A stretch of DNA of 64,000 bases from Lutjanus erythropterus (GCA_020091685.1 CM034599.1:24303922-24367921); one strand, 5' to 3'; numbered from the stretch's first letter, positions 34,700-47,810 are shown. Notes: generated by a model from the letters alone, not told the origin. Numbers and translations: made by a program.

Positions 34700-35940
34700 G
34701 GCCACAACAGACCAAAGGGGGTTTGACTGGCATTTGACTTGTTGTGAGTGAATGGCATCAAAACTGACCTCATGCTTTCCCACCCGACAAATTTATTCCT
34801 TTTAATTATGTGCTTAGTGTAGATCGTAGCCTCAGGGTTGCTCCCAGACCACAAAAGAGTTGTGAGAAAAACCTTAGACACTAAATGGACTGACATCTCT
34901 CTCATCTGTGACTTACACTATTTTTAGTGCACACCACAAATCAAACACTCATTAAAACCATCATTCATTTCCTGGTAGTCAATGGATTGTTGTTATTTTC
35001 TTTTCACATCTTACGTGTGAAAGTGAAACTTTGTCTGGTCACAATAAAGGAAAACTTGGATAAAGTGACAAGTAAGGAAGTAATTAGTGATACACTGTTA
35101 TTAAAAGACAAGACAAAAAATGTTTGCTGACAGAGTCACCTTTAAATAAACATAATCACAGCAGCCGTTGATACAATAGCTTCAACACTGACTGAAATGT
35201 CTGTTGAAGGTCAACCGACTGAAAAGCATTCTAAAGAGATATTCTGTTGACAGTGAGCGAGAGTTTATTTCTTTGTTAGCTATAGGAAATAAATGGCCCT
35301 CATATTTCTATATTTTGCTGATACAGTCATGTTTGTGTGTTAGTTTGGATGTGTGTGGTTATATTATAGAGTATAAGTACTTCTCTCATTTAGATCCTTA
35401 AAAGACAGATATGAAGTGATGCTGAAGTGGAATTTGACTATGAACATAGTTCGCTGCAGCACATACTTTGGCAGGATATAATAGGATTCCTGCCATAGCG
35501 GTACCTCATCTTTACAATAGGTCTGGATAATCCTGCACTATTATACTGCTATAGATGTACAGTGTAACAAAATGGCACACGCCCCGTGCAAATGAAGCCC
35601 TTGGTGTAGGCCACTTTCTCATACTTGGTACACTGTTCTCATTTCTATCCTAAGAGGAAATTCCAGTGCCTCCAACCAAGTAATTACTCCGCAATTTCAT
35701 ATTTTATTACCGACTGCAGTAAGGGGAGTATAACAAATTTTTTCGGGGCACATCTTCTAGCAGTGAGGCCAGAGAAGCAATTGTGCAGCTTCTTTAGTAG
35801 CTTTGTGTATTGAAATTGTATAATTCCAACTAATTAAACACTAACTTCTAAGAACTACGCAAGAAAGGGGCAAAAGAAAAGACAGTAAAAGATCAGACAA
35901 AGCAATACTCTGCACGTTTCTATTCGGCCTCCACCATTTG
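34700..35940. other. Non-coding stretch
   Basis: The left 100 bp may belong to the decayed LINE on the minus strand. Otherwise nothing is recognised. Confidence 0.55.
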
Positions 35941-35942
35941 TT

Positions 35943-35945
<3 letters not shown>

Positions 35946-35974
<29 letters not shown>
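35946..35974. repeat. (GT)n microsatellite
   Basis: Uninterrupted run of about 29 bp. Confidence 0.95.
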
Positions 35975-36119
35975 CTGAACAAGAGAGAGACTCCCTTTTA
36001 CACTGTACAGACAACCAACTAACATCTGGCTTTTGTCCTCACTGGGAAAGGCCACAATCAGCATTCATTCCTGGGTCAAATAACTATGTAGCAGTCACGG
36101 GTATTTTTCAGCTCTAGCT

Positions 36120-36345
36120 CTGATCAGCAGTGATGGAATCATGACACCCAGGTAGACATGCAAATTTTCTGGCAGAGGCAATGAAGGCTTGTCACCTCCA
36201 TCAGTACCTTCTGCGACTGTTTTGACCCTTTTCGATACACATGCTGGCTTTGACTCAGCGTGTTGGCCCACCCGTCAGGCATTTGCATGTCCATTACTGA
36301 TGAACTGATGACATGCTCGTCTTGAGTCGAACAGCTGTAAAACAG
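36120..36345. promoter_or_regulatory. Candidate enhancer-like block with inverted octamer pair
   Basis: ATGCAAAT (36158-36165) and its exact inverse ATTTGCAT (36281-36288) are consensus POU/octamer sites facing each other. TGACTCAGC (36251-36259), an AP-1/MAF-type site, lies between them. The block is repeat-free. Motif content alone cannot show function. Confidence 0.25.
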
Positions 36346-38455
36346 TGAATAAATGCTGAACGATAGAAATGCTTCACAATAAAAATCCCCCTGATATTTT
36401 GAAATTTAAAAGCTTTTATTCTGGAGCAGCAAAATCCTTAACATGACCTCTACACAGCTGAAACAAACATGAAACAGTAAAATAAAGCCAATACCTCAAA
36501 GTACAAATAGTGACACACGAGAGAAACTAACCCTCAAACCGCAGAGGTTCATTTTGAAGCTATAGAAGTACTGAAAGCTGAAGATGCAGATGTTTAAAAA
36601 ATGTCTTTCCTGCAGAGACATTGGCTGAGTCTTAGCGTCCTGGCCTGTTTGCAAGAGCCTTTACAAAAACATGTATATTCATGCTAATTTTGATCAGAAA
36701 GAATGAGGAAGAGACACTTGTCAGAGGGGTTAAAAATGTCTCAAATGCAAAAGATAAAAGTAATCTGAGCCGTGGTTTGGTTTCATACATGTAAACCCAT
36801 ACATTTGTGGGGGAAACATGATTACTGAATATCATGACTATCAACCAGGAAACCCAGACTGCATGTTTGATATTTAAATGCATCTGATCCTGGGACTCTT
36901 AATCTCATAGTGAAAGCATTTAGGCCTTCTTGATAAAAGTGTTCACTTTTTCTATTTGTAGAAAGTAATTGATTTTCTTGCAGTGCCAGCATAATGCATT
37001 CTGCTTGCCTTGTTAGACCATGAAATATGACTCATATCAGAAGATTGCCATATTCGAAAGTAAAGATAAGGTGAAATAGAACACAGGAAATACAGAATAC
37101 TGTCTGTGATTATTGTCCATATATTCTATTCTGTACATCCTCCTGAAAAATATTGTTACACTGTGTTCTTGAAGTATGTGTGTATGTGAATTAATGTATT
37201 TGCGTGTAATTATCCAAATTATCCAACTATTGGTTGGATAGACATTTTTTAGATCTTGAATTATTGCTTTTGGTAAAAGGACACAGATAAGACAAACTTA
37301 ATCTGAAGGAAAGACATACAACATTACTTGAAGCCTCAATACTGTCATTGTGGCCTATCCAGCAGTTACCTCTAACTACTGTGGAAACCACTTTAGTGTC
37401 TCTCTTATGGCAAATGAGTGCTAAGCAACATTGGTTGAGAGACTGCGATTTCCAGTTGGGAGAGTGTATAATGTATAATGTTTACTTTTGTCTTGCTGAG
37501 CGATCCACTACCATGTTTTATGAAAATGGACACTAGAGGGATGAAGCAATAGACAAAATGTGAGACACACTGACCATGAGCTAACTGACTCACAAAAACC
37601 ACTTACTTTGCCCATATACAGTCTTCTAGAGAAATCCAACTCTACGAGAAGCCTCACTGCCACCTTTGTTCTTTTTTTCTCCCCTTTCATCTCGCCTCCC
37701 CCTCTTCGTTCTTAAAGAATAAATGTGGCTCCATTTCATGTCAGTACGTTTTAGTGCTCAGCGCAGGGTTGATACCTGCTGGGAGCGGAGGGGGGGGGGG
37801 TGGAAAGATAGCTTCTGGAAACAAAACATGTTGGCCTTTCAAAGGACCCACAGGTTTTAAGCGTATATTCTCAGGTAAACCGATTTACACATGCCTCTTC
37901 ACAAAGGCTCAAATTACTCTTTTGCCCACACCTTCTCTTTATCTTCTTATCTCCATCACTTTCTCACATACAGATTACTTCTCTGCCATCCTCTTGCTCC
38001 ATTTTCAGTGTCGTCTGCACATGCTTGTGCATTCTCCTTATCTAGTTTTCTCTTTCCTCTTCTTTTCAATCACTGGCTCTCTCTTTTGGCTGACTTCTGT
38101 AATTCACCCAACCTCTATACATAGTTCTGCTCTCTCTCCGCCTGCTTTTCTTCCCATCTCCCTCTATTTAAGGTCCTGATGCTTTATATAATCATGTGGC
38201 TCGCTGACTGATAAGAGGTGATTAAAGTGTTGCGATGCAGTGATAGAGGATAGCAAATCATGTCAGTTAAAAACCAATTACTGGGTACATGTCAGACCTT
38301 TTATAAGAGACGGATGGGGCACGTAGCATGTAAGTGAGAACAAGGAGAGAAAAATAAAGATAAAGTTAGGGATCATTAATGATGAGGTAAATGAGGAGAA
38401 AGAGTTTAAAGAAGCATGTAGAGAAAAGAAAAGAAATCTTTAGGTATAAATTTTG
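36346..38455. other. Non-coding stretch
   Basis: No gene is supported. The G-run at 37790-37800 and the pyrimidine-rich 37890-38165 produce a long forward frame that is low complexity. Confidence 0.6.
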
Positions 38456-39168
38456 CAGTGGCGGAAAGTACTTTAAGTACTTTTACTCAAGAACTACTTA
38501 AGTACTTAACTTTGTACTACTTTTTACTTGTACTTCATTACATTGTAGTTTTTACTCCACTATGTTTAATTGACAACTGCATTTCCTGCTTACTTTTCAA
38601 TTAAGATTTTACAGTAGAATGAAAAATGCATGATTATTATTTTTTTTTAAATCCAGTTTGTTAATGATCAAACCAGTAGCTGGTCTGGTTTGGCCACATC
38701 ATCATGTCTCAGATGTCTATGAGGAGTTAACTGGACTTTTCCCCTCTAAACTTTCCAGATGGTTTTATTTCAATAATTGTTTGGATCAAATTAGAGATCA
38801 AATTATCCAGTATTTCTCTAAAAATCAAATATCTGAGAAAAGTCAAAATATCATTTAAAAATGTATCTATTGGAATTTTGTTTAGTCTTCTTTTATCTCT
38901 CATCAATCATCTCACAACCCCTCAGATTTATTTTCTGAAGTCCTTAGAGGGCCCCGAGCCCTAGGTTGTAGCATTTATTCATCTGTTCTAATCATCTAAT
39001 AATGTAAAATATCATAATATATAATTTACAGAACAAGCACATTCACTTTTGATATTTTAAGTACATTTAGACTGCTACATATGTACTTTTATTTGTAGTA
39101 AAGTACTTATACTTTGTGGCACTGGTACTCTTACTTAAACAAAAGATCTGAGTACTTCTTCCACCAGT
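38456..39168. mobile_element. hAT-like non-autonomous element (CAGTGGCGGAAAGTAC end)
   Basis: The left end reads CAGTGGCGGAAAGTAC and continues with repeated AAGTACTT motifs and ACTTGTACTTCATTAC. The right end reads GTACTTATAC, ACTCTTACTTAAAC, AGATCTGAGTAC and TTCTTCCACCAGT. This is the layout of the abundant fish family with CAGTGGTGGAAAGTA ends. The interior has no transposase. The right terminus is slightly decayed, and no convincing target duplication was found. Confidence 0.75.
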
Positions 39169-41029
39169 AAAATTATGACACTGTTACAGTACGTTATAAA
39201 GTTACTGCCTAGTCTGCACTGTAGTTTTAGCAGTTTGGTTTTAAGGGACAACAAAAAGTTTATTTTACAAGCGCTGTCCAGAGTCCCAAGTACAAACACT
39301 GCTTCTGCTTAGACTTTAATGTTAATGCTAACATTGTTAGTCAGCACTGTTTTGAAACATAGCCAAATAATGCAATGTTGCTATCTGTCTGCCTCTTTTA
39401 TGGGCATCACAAACCCAAAAATGTGAAGTAATGATCATCTCTCCCAACTCCACGCTGTGCTGATCTCGGTGCTGCCTTGTGGAAAGTGATATGGTTGAAG
39501 CCTAGATGCCAGATATCAATATTATTCATAATCTACATTCACATAACAATCCATTCCACACAAATAGACTGACTGCACCAGATTTCATGTCTGTCTTCAT
39601 ATGAAAGTAAATCGTATTAACAGTTACAGTAACAAGCAGCTTTATGTGGCCTAACATAATAACTACTCACTTGAAAATTATTATTACTGTTGTTATATTA
39701 TTGAATATAAAATGTGATATTGCATTTTCTGTGCACATGATGAGACATATTTATAAAATATCAAAGATCAAAGATAACCAACAATTTCTAATCACCCATT
39801 CCAATATTAAATCTCTCAAACAGGTGAGTGTCTTTATGTGAAGACTGATGTCATTAGTCGTATCAATGTCTTAGACTGTGATTTAAGCTGATAAGTAGTC
39901 ATTTTGCCTACGTCTGTCTTTGCTGTCTTTATTCAGATCTACAGTTTAGTCTTATGCGCACAGTTAAGCATAAGCATCTTTGATGTAACGTGCCTCAAAT
40001 TACCATTTGACACCTGTACAGCTTTGCAGGAGAACAGATTGTTCCCGTACATTTTGAAAAGATGAAAAAGTTCTTGCTCCTTCTCTTACTTCCCATCTTT
40101 TCTTCTCCCTTCTGCAAAGTCTACCAAATGTATGAACACCTGCTTTGTAGGTGACATTTAAGAAGCATCTCATCATGTCGCTGAGTCTGATCACAGCCTC
40201 AATCCCAACTGTAATATGGGACAGAGCTTGGACCCCCACCTGACCTAACTCCCATCTCTTCCAACTATTTTAATTACATACTGACATTTACTTACGGTTG
40301 TGAACACAGTGGATACCACATGTGTACATGTACGAAAAACGTCCCCACACACTCACGCATTTGTGCCCACACACATATGCACATAGTAAAATACACCCAT
40401 TACGTACATAAAAACCTGATTGCTGCAGCCCTAGAAGACATCCGTGATTAAATGTCATATCGGTGTTGAATCAGGCATTCACAAACACTGTTTGAATTAC
40501 TGGAAAGCCTGTGGGGACTTTACTCAGCTAACAGTAACATAAGTCAAAGTTCAGTGTTTTTGCATCATGTAGTAATTAACATATTTAAAAGCAACATTTT
40601 TACTCTTGCAATTAAGGCAACTGTGTTGTGTTTACCACTGGTTTGCATTTTAGGTTACAGATGCATGTGCACATTTGAATTTCTCCAGTGAGCTTTTCTG
40701 CATCATCTTAATACATTTAGATTCTTCACTTCAGATTCCATAACGTAATGACAAAATGGTACTGATAAAAATCAACACCATCTCAAGCTGGACTGTGATT
40801 TCAACACTGTTCAAGAATAAGAGAGAAAATGCTACGGGTGATCAATTTCTTACGCTGCTATCACACTGATATCAATTTAGCCCATGCTGCCAAATTAATG
40901 AAGACATTGATCAGAGTGGGATTCAGTCAAAATGGGCCACTGTTCTCAATGACAGTTTACACTGTGAGATGAAAAAAAGGCATCAGTTTAAATCAATTTA
41001 AACAATAAGACTGTATTTTGCTTCTCAAA
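39169..41029. other. Non-coding stretch
   Basis: No supported gene. A minus-strand frame at about 40066-40236 with a donor-like GAA|GTAAGA end is discussed separately as a weak exon candidate. Confidence 0.55.
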
Positions 41030-41835
41030 CGTAAAGTAACTGTGATGCTTCTGTTTGGCAACACTCTGGCCTTGAGCACCACCATCTACAACTGGATATT
41101 GGACAGTCGGGAGTTGCAGTCTCACCTCCTCCACTCTAGTGATCAACACTGAAGCGCCCCAGGGCTGTGTGCTCAGCCCCCTCCTGCTCACCCTGCGCAC
41201 CATGACGGCAGCCCCCGACATGGAGAAAACTCTACTGTGAAGCTTGTAGGTGACACATCATTATCGACTGGATTTCAAACAACAATGAGACGTCAGGAGG
41301 AAATCAACAATCTCACAGACTGAGGCACAGAGAACAACCTACTGCTCAACATCAGCAAAACCAAGGAGCTGTTGATTTTTGTAAAAGGCAAAGGTGCACA
41401 CCCCCATCTGCATCAGTGGAACCAAGGCGGTGTAGGTGAATAGTTTTAGGTTTCACAGAGAACCTGTCACGGATCTCACCCATTTTTACTACGGTAAAGA
41501 AAGCTCAGAAATGGCTGTATTCCTCAAGGAAACTTAACAGCAAAATTCCTGTGTCATCAAATTTTACAGTGGATCAATAGGAAGACTCCGATTAAAACTG
41601 CCCAGAATATTGTTGCTACCCATCTACAGAGCATCAGTGTTATTGATGAGGTCCCTGTGCAGAGCCCGAAGGATACTAAAAGACAACTCCCCAGCCACAG
41701 CCTGTTCACCCTGCTGCCATCTGGCAAGAGATGCAGAAGTATTTAGTAGTATATCTGTCATGCCACTACACTACAGAGCAGCTTCTCCCCTCAGGCTGCT
41801 TGATTCATCCTCAGCAGCACTCTATGCAAAATAGT
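41030..41835 (+). pseudogene. LINE reverse-transcriptase relic (Rex1/CR1-like)
   Basis: Forward-strand peptides in shifting frames follow the order of a non-LTR reverse transcriptase: LSTTIYNWILD, APQGCVLSPLL (41154-41186), VKLVGDTS (41237-41260) at the position of the catalytic FADDT box, NNLLLNISKTKELLIF (about 41333-41380), KKAQKWLYSSRKLN, RARRILKD, a SLFTLLPSGKR-type segment (about 41696-41735) and a final PLRLLDS. At the active site the usual A-D-D reads V-G-D, so one of the two metal-binding aspartates is lost. Stops and frameshifts occur throughout. The copy is 5'-truncated (no endonuclease) and dead. The T-rich sequence to about 41990 may be its 3' untranslated tail. Confidence 0.8.
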
Positions 41836-42958
41836 TTGATTTTTATACATATACACACGTTTTAAAATTGTTTTTATGAGTAGCCAAGAAGCTAAATACA
41901 TCATAATCTCGTTATACAACCCTGTGTTGTGTAAATCTCCTTTGTACCTTGTATCTTGTTGTAAAAATCTTTAGATTACACATTTCTGCTTCTGCCTCAA
42001 AGTCATTCTTGCTACTAGTCCTTTTTTCCCCTCAGTTTACCAAAGAGAATAAACATGTTTGAAGTGATTTTTCCATCAGCATTTCATTCAATTTGCCACC
42101 TGTCATTGAACAAAATGATGCCAGTGAAATTTCTCCACTGCTTTCTACCACAAAGCAATCTCCCTCTGTGCCCTAAAGCAAATCAAGGAGATTTCTAGTG
42201 AAACAAAATGTAAAAATTTTATAGCTGTCTCAAAATAGATGTAATAATTATTTATTGATTTTAGAATGTACCTGTAGCACCTCAAGGCTTCCCATACAAA
42301 AACTAAAACACTTGTCTTATTCAATTCTGACATACCTATCTGCACCACATCCTACTCCACTGTTTTTGTAGTCAGCTGTAACAAGTGTGAGAGACACGAC
42401 TTTATATGAGCAACATGAGCCTGCCTCTCTGCCAGTCAGCATGTCTGACCTGCCCGTCCGTCTCTTTCTTTGACTGGTCATGTCTGCCTTCATCAATCTG
42501 CATGACTAAAGTATCTGCCCATTTCACATCCAGTCATCTACATAATAACAGCACAGACAGACACACACGCGCACACGCAGTATATGAATACAAATTTATT
42601 CAATCCCATTACATGGAAGTAAGAACAATCAGCCGCACACAAGAGCACCTGCAACCTCTCCATCTCTGAAGCTCACCCAGAACCCCTCCAACTCATTTAA
42701 ATATACATGAACACACACACACAGACACTCAGGTAGCCACACAAACACACACGAACAAACACAAACAATGGTGAATAAATGGTAATCAGATTGTGATTAT
42801 GGGTCTCGGTGAAACAATGGACACAATGGCCAAGGTGTGCCGATGTTTTCCCCACTATTATAAAAGCTAATTCCTATCTGTATAATGTAATAACCCTCTA
42901 AATAAATCAGATTTGTGCTTCAGTAGGTGCATATGTGTGTCTTTACATGTGTGTGCCT

Positions 42959-42977
42959 GTGTGTGTGTGTGTGTGTG
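42959..42977. repeat. (GT)n microsatellite
   Basis: Perfect run of about 19 bp. Confidence 0.9.
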
Positions 42978-43936
42978 CCTCAGAGGGTGACAAGGTCTGA
43001 ATGATTAATGGTCACTGTTCAATAGAAAACATTAAAAGAAAGTCTACAGGAACACACAGACACACTTGAAAAGTAATGAGTGCTCCACCAGCAGGTGTTT
43101 AATATTGACTACATACCATGCAGCACATACAGCACATACTTCTTTTTTTCCATATGTGGAAATTTTAATTTCTTCAACTGTGTGTGTGTGCGTTTGTGTG
43201 TGTGTAAGTAATCCCATAGAGAACGGAAGCAAATAATGGCTTTGAACATGAGCTTCATGCAATTAACTCTGAGCTAGAGCAGATAGACTCCACAGTCAAT
43301 ACCTCTTGTAATGCTGGCAAGGGACATAAATAAAAAAGAAAAACTGTTTCTCCTGTGTGTGTGTGTGTGTATGTGTGCATGTGCATGTGAATGTGTACTA
43401 TAGGGATCTGTTAATACCTCTCCAGGCTTAGGGGGAGGTGTGGGATGTTAATGGTCGAGTGCTGTGGGATGTGAATAAAAGAACCAGTACACCTTCAGTG
43501 CAAATAAGTGTTTGTGTGCGTGTGTGTGTAAGACCCAGAATAACGTCCAACACTGAGGTGGGGAAAGAAATACAATTACTAAAACATCTCAGGCAAGGCT
43601 GGGAATGAGAGTGGGTGCATGTATAATGAAAGCACAACTATGATGCAGACGGAGGAGAGAAGAGAAAAGGAAGGTGGGCTAAAAATTATAACAGCCGAAT
43701 AAGAAAAGTGTATTTTGTATCTCGATTATGGGAAGAAGAATAGGACATCACGGCGAAGAATGAAACCAAAGATAGAAATCAACGTAAGCAAGGCAGCGAG
43801 ACACAGACAGAAAGAAGAAAGAACAGGTAAGCTACAATACAATAACACACTGTACTGAAACATGGTGAAAAACACAAATGTCTCTTGCCTTGTGGGACAC
43901 AAAAGCAGGCACAACAGCAAAGCAATCGATATTAAA

Positions 43937-43955
43937 ACACACACACACACACACA
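43937..43955. repeat. (CA)n microsatellite
   Basis: Perfect run of about 19 bp. Confidence 0.9.
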
Positions 43956-44759
43956 TATAGGCAGGCCCGCGCACACACACTGACACTCTGTCTCTCATCC
44001 ACACATAAACAAACAATCGGCCCCATTCTCCACTCTGGCCTTGCATTGATTGTTTAGAGCTGCAGGTTCTGTATTGATTTTTCTTAATCAGTTTTAAATG
44101 AACAATTATGGCCATGTCACCAGCTGTTACTTGGAGCTACCACACAACAGTCTGTCTGTTTCTCTCAATAATAGCATATATCCTGTAATATATTATATAT
44201 TATTATACACAGTCAATCCTAAACAAATACTTTTGCGATTACCATAATTAGATAACTTTTTTATTTCACTTACAAATGAGGACATGTGGCAGTTTAATCA
44301 GGAGTGCAAAAAAAACAAAAAACAAAACTAGCATTGGGAAATATGACCAGCCCTAATTAAACAGCTTGTCAAGAAACACAAAAAATATGACAGAAGCAAG
44401 TTAAATTTGTTCAGAGCGTAGTTTTTTGCATCTCCTTTTAAGCTTTACTACTATATATGATTTCCTTTTGGAAGAGTGTGGGATGAGTAGAGCAAACTCA
44501 GTAAAGTCATTTATGTTAAACATCCAAGGTAATTATGTCATGTAGGATATGCTCCAATGCCTCACACATGTCAAGTGCATAAAAATGTACCTGTAATGAA
44601 GTGTAATGAGTGTTGAGTTTGCACGTGAACACATTTCATTCCGGTTGGACACAATGTGCTGCACAGAGTGTGAGCCATGGAAATCGCAGCCACAAGAACT
44701 ATGTGTAAAATAAACAATATTTAGCAATTCCATGTTCAGAATGAGTACTACAGAAATAT

Positions 44760-45212
44760 ACAGCCTATGAGTGAAACTAGTTGTTTCCCACACTCCCCAG
44801 TTGTGAAGAAGTTAAGGCAGGCTGCAGGAACACTGCAGGAAAGGAAGTCAAGCACAACATTGAAATTTGACAATAACAAGAGGCGACAAGTCCGACACCG
44901 TCAGTTGATCAGCTTTTTACTGTATAACTGTCAATTGTTTGTCAATGTAAAGCTATCCCTGTTATCCGTAAACAAAAGCACACTGCTAATAAAAAAAAAC
45001 ACACACACTGGACTTGGAGTTAAGTGGCTACCTGTTTTACTGCCTGCCAGAATCCATTAACATATTGCTCAGTTGAACCATTTTAAACATCTACTCCTTC
45101 TAAAAGATTATTAATGATTTCTGTCAACTCATAAACAGACACAAACTCATTCGCTGAACATTCTGCATTAATTTGAACTCTTATTAACCTGAAAAGGGCA
45201 AACAAAAATGGT
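44760..45212 (+). repeat. Dispersed repeat, family B copy 2
   Basis: Partner of 1900-2365 in the same orientation, with the same ordered landmarks (GTTGTTTCCC, GCAGGAACACTGCAGG, TATAACTGTCAATTG, GTCAATGTAAAGCTA, CCTGTTATCC, ACATATTGCTCAGTTGAACC, GATTATTAATGATTTCT, CATAAACAGACACA, ACATTCTGCATTAATT). Confidence 0.75.
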
Positions 45213-45551
45213 TATGTTGGCCCGGAATAGAAATTTCAGAGGACACCCTGGCTGTAGAGTTTTATTTCTACGTAGTGTGTTTCCTCTACCTCTGATGGCA
45301 TATCATTTTATGATAAATTACAGTAAATATACCACATATGTCTCAGTTAAAGCAGATGCATAAAAAGAATATGAGTTAAAAACCAAGTGGGATAAAAAAA
45401 AAAAATGAAATACAGTGAATGAAGACCAGCAACTGACCTGTGAAAATACGACATGAGAATTTAAAAGAAAAGTAAAATTAAATTAAAATTAAAGCCAATA
45501 AAAAAAGCCTTTGAGCTAAAATAGATAAGAACAGGAATAAAATAAAATACA

Positions 45552-45582
45552 TAAAATAAAATAAAATAAAATAAAATAAAAT
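45552..45582. repeat. (AATAA)n pentanucleotide repeat
   Basis: About six AAAAT/AATAA units, located at the left side of the 45600-45960 repeat. Confidence 0.9.
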
Positions 45583-45599
45583 TACAGTTAAGACTGGGA

Positions 45600-45960
45600 G
45601 GGCAGATTACTGAAAGGCTCAGCTATAAAGTTTCCGTTTTACCTTTAAAGAGAGAATAGAGCTGAGGCACACCTTACATGATTGGGTAGGGCGTTCCAGT
45701 TGTGTGGAGCATAAAAGCTGAAGGCATTTTCACCCATTTTGGTGGAGATCAGAGGATAACCAGACAGCCTGCTGATGATGACCTGAGGCGTCTAGCTGGT
45801 TCATAGCTCACAAGCATGTCTGAGAGATATTGGGGTGCCAGACTATGTCAGGCCTTATAAACAAGCAATAACATTTAAAAATCTATTCTAAAATTTACTG
45901 GGAGCCAGTGTAATTACCTCAGCACAGGTATTGGTCAAATTTCCTTCTTCTTGTTAAAAC
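45600..45960 (+). repeat. Dispersed fish repeat (GTTCCAGTTGTGTGGAGC..GGGAGCCAGTGTAA)
   Basis: The order GGGCGTTCCAGTTGTGTGGAGC, AAAAGCTGAAGGC, TTCATAGCTCACAAGCATG, AGATATTGGGGTGCCAGACTATG, CAGGCCTTATAAACAAGC, AAAATCTATTCTAAAATTTACTGGGAGCCAGTGTAA resembles a widespread, poorly classified fish repeat. No class can be given from the sequence. Confidence 0.55.
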
Positions 45961-45964
45961 TTGA

Positions 45965-47810
45965 GCAGCTGTTTGCATGTCTGCTCCTGAGCTTTAAACG
46001 TAATGGTCAACACACACGTCACATGGACTGTGTGTGCTATGCAAAACACAGTTAAGATAGCACAGTGCCTGGCTATCTTTGATTTTGTCTTTTAAAAGAA
46101 TACAATCTGTGTAGCTGAGATAACCTATCTTTGGCAATAAAGTCAAATCCAGATGCTACTAACTGTCAAGTAAAGTAGAACATGCCCATCAATAACACCT
46201 GCATTTATTTGTCCATAATCACACATTTTACAGACGACTCATTCTAATTTGATTCAGCAACAGTCACGAAAATCCACGAAATCCTTTCTCCTTGTTGTGT
46301 GTGCATTCCAGTGCCTTCACTGCAGCACAGTGCTAATGAGCATGGCAACACATGCGCTGGTATGTGAGCCTAGTCATATTTGTCTGTCATCCTGTCTGCA
46401 TACTTGACAGCTTGTTTGTCTGTCTGTCTATGCCTATCCAGCTTCGACCTAACAAGCTCTTTCTAAATTCTAATTGTTCTTTTCCAAACATTTTTTTTCC
46501 AGTGATATCTTAACATACCCATGTATTTTTTTATTTTTGCCTTTCCAGCCTATTTCTATTTGTCTGTCTTTTCACTACCCTGCCCAAATGATTGTCATAT
46601 TTTGCCACAATCTCCTGCTTTCTGCTTAAAAAAACTATTTGGAATTTATAAAGTATGAAAACACAAGGAAACAGAGGAAAAATAACTACTTTTGCATTTG
46701 CAGGGAAGTACAACTGAACATGAAAAAACCTGGATTACCCCTCTGACTTAATATATAAATGCTTTTCCTTTTAGCTGATTGAGTTGAGATGATTATTCTT
46801 CATGTGTGTCTGTGTGCACATACACACACATACATGCATGTGCATAACAACACATTTGTTTGAGTCTGTGGGTATGTGTATTTTGTGTGCTGGATGTGAC
46901 TGTGTGTATGTGTTGTATGTGGAATGTGACTGTGTGGGTCTGTGTGTGTGTGTGTTTTGTGTGGGTGAAAGAGAAAGAGATTTATCCCTCTTTCCAGGAC
47001 CTTGGAGAGCAATTACTTCAGCAAATCAAGCCAGCCCAGGACCCAGGAACTGAAATAAAGTCTGATTGTTTTTTATTCCTCCTGTTGTTCTATATTACTG
47101 CTCCCTGGTGAGAACGAGTGGCTGGCCAGTGCACAAGTCCAGTTTTACTGCTCCACTGCAACATCCTACTTTTCCAGAGAGAAACTGTTTGGAATTTTTA
47201 AACACTATTTATGTATTATATCAAAGATTTTATATTTATAGTCATAGTTGGCACACATCTGCAAACCTGGGCATATAAAAGAATGGAGAATAGCAAGGAG
47301 CCTGTGGAATCTGAAGCTGAAAGCAGGCAAAAACTAGAAAAGCGCTCTCAGTAGAGTGCAGAACTCTACCAGACAACAGATGGTGAGGCGCCTGCTGCAA
47401 TGCCAGCTGCAATCAGCTGAGATTTGCAAAGTTTTTTGAATAAAGGTTTTTATAGCATAGTATAGCATATAGTATAGTAATGCATAGTATAGTATGTCCT
47501 GGGTTCAAAGTTTAGCCTACCTTTGGAGCATTATTTAGCACCCTTTCCGACAAGCTGGCTTGACATTGTCAGTACCAATGGATATCTTAAGTAGTTTCAT
47601 ATGATATCAGTATCTTCACTTTAACTTATGTCTGGAAGACACAACAAATTGTTTATAGTGCAAAAGACTTTGCTGAGAATTGTACTGCTACAATTATAGA
47701 GGAGAAAGTGTGAACATATGTAATGTATGAATTTATCACCTTTTTCGTCCTCCATCTCACTTGCTGACCCTGGCAAAAACACAAATACACTTACTTTCCG
47801 TTTTTTCTGT
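45965..47810. other. Non-coding stretch
   Basis: No gene is supported. An ATAGT-rich degenerate tandem tract lies at 47449-47495 and TG tracts lie near 46890-46960. Confidence 0.6.

Larger units (their letters stand above)
41840..44755. other. Non-coding stretch with many CA/GT tracts
   Basis: No gene is supported. GT or CA tracts lie at 42959-42977, 43182-43205, 43357-43380 and 43937-43955. Long minus-strand frames near 43726-44115 cross these tracts. Confidence 0.6.

Noticed and set aside
34438-34905. Single functional 155-codon gene on the minus strand
   Set aside because: Its C-terminal part is a LINE endonuclease fragment whose flanking homology lies in other frames.
37754-38179. 141-codon forward frame
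   Set aside because: Runs through a G-run and a long pyrimidine-rich tract; leucine/serine/phenylalanine-rich by composition with no domain.
47449-47495. Origin or satellite array of ATAGT units
   Set aside because: Only a few irregular units; ordinary AT-rich slippage.
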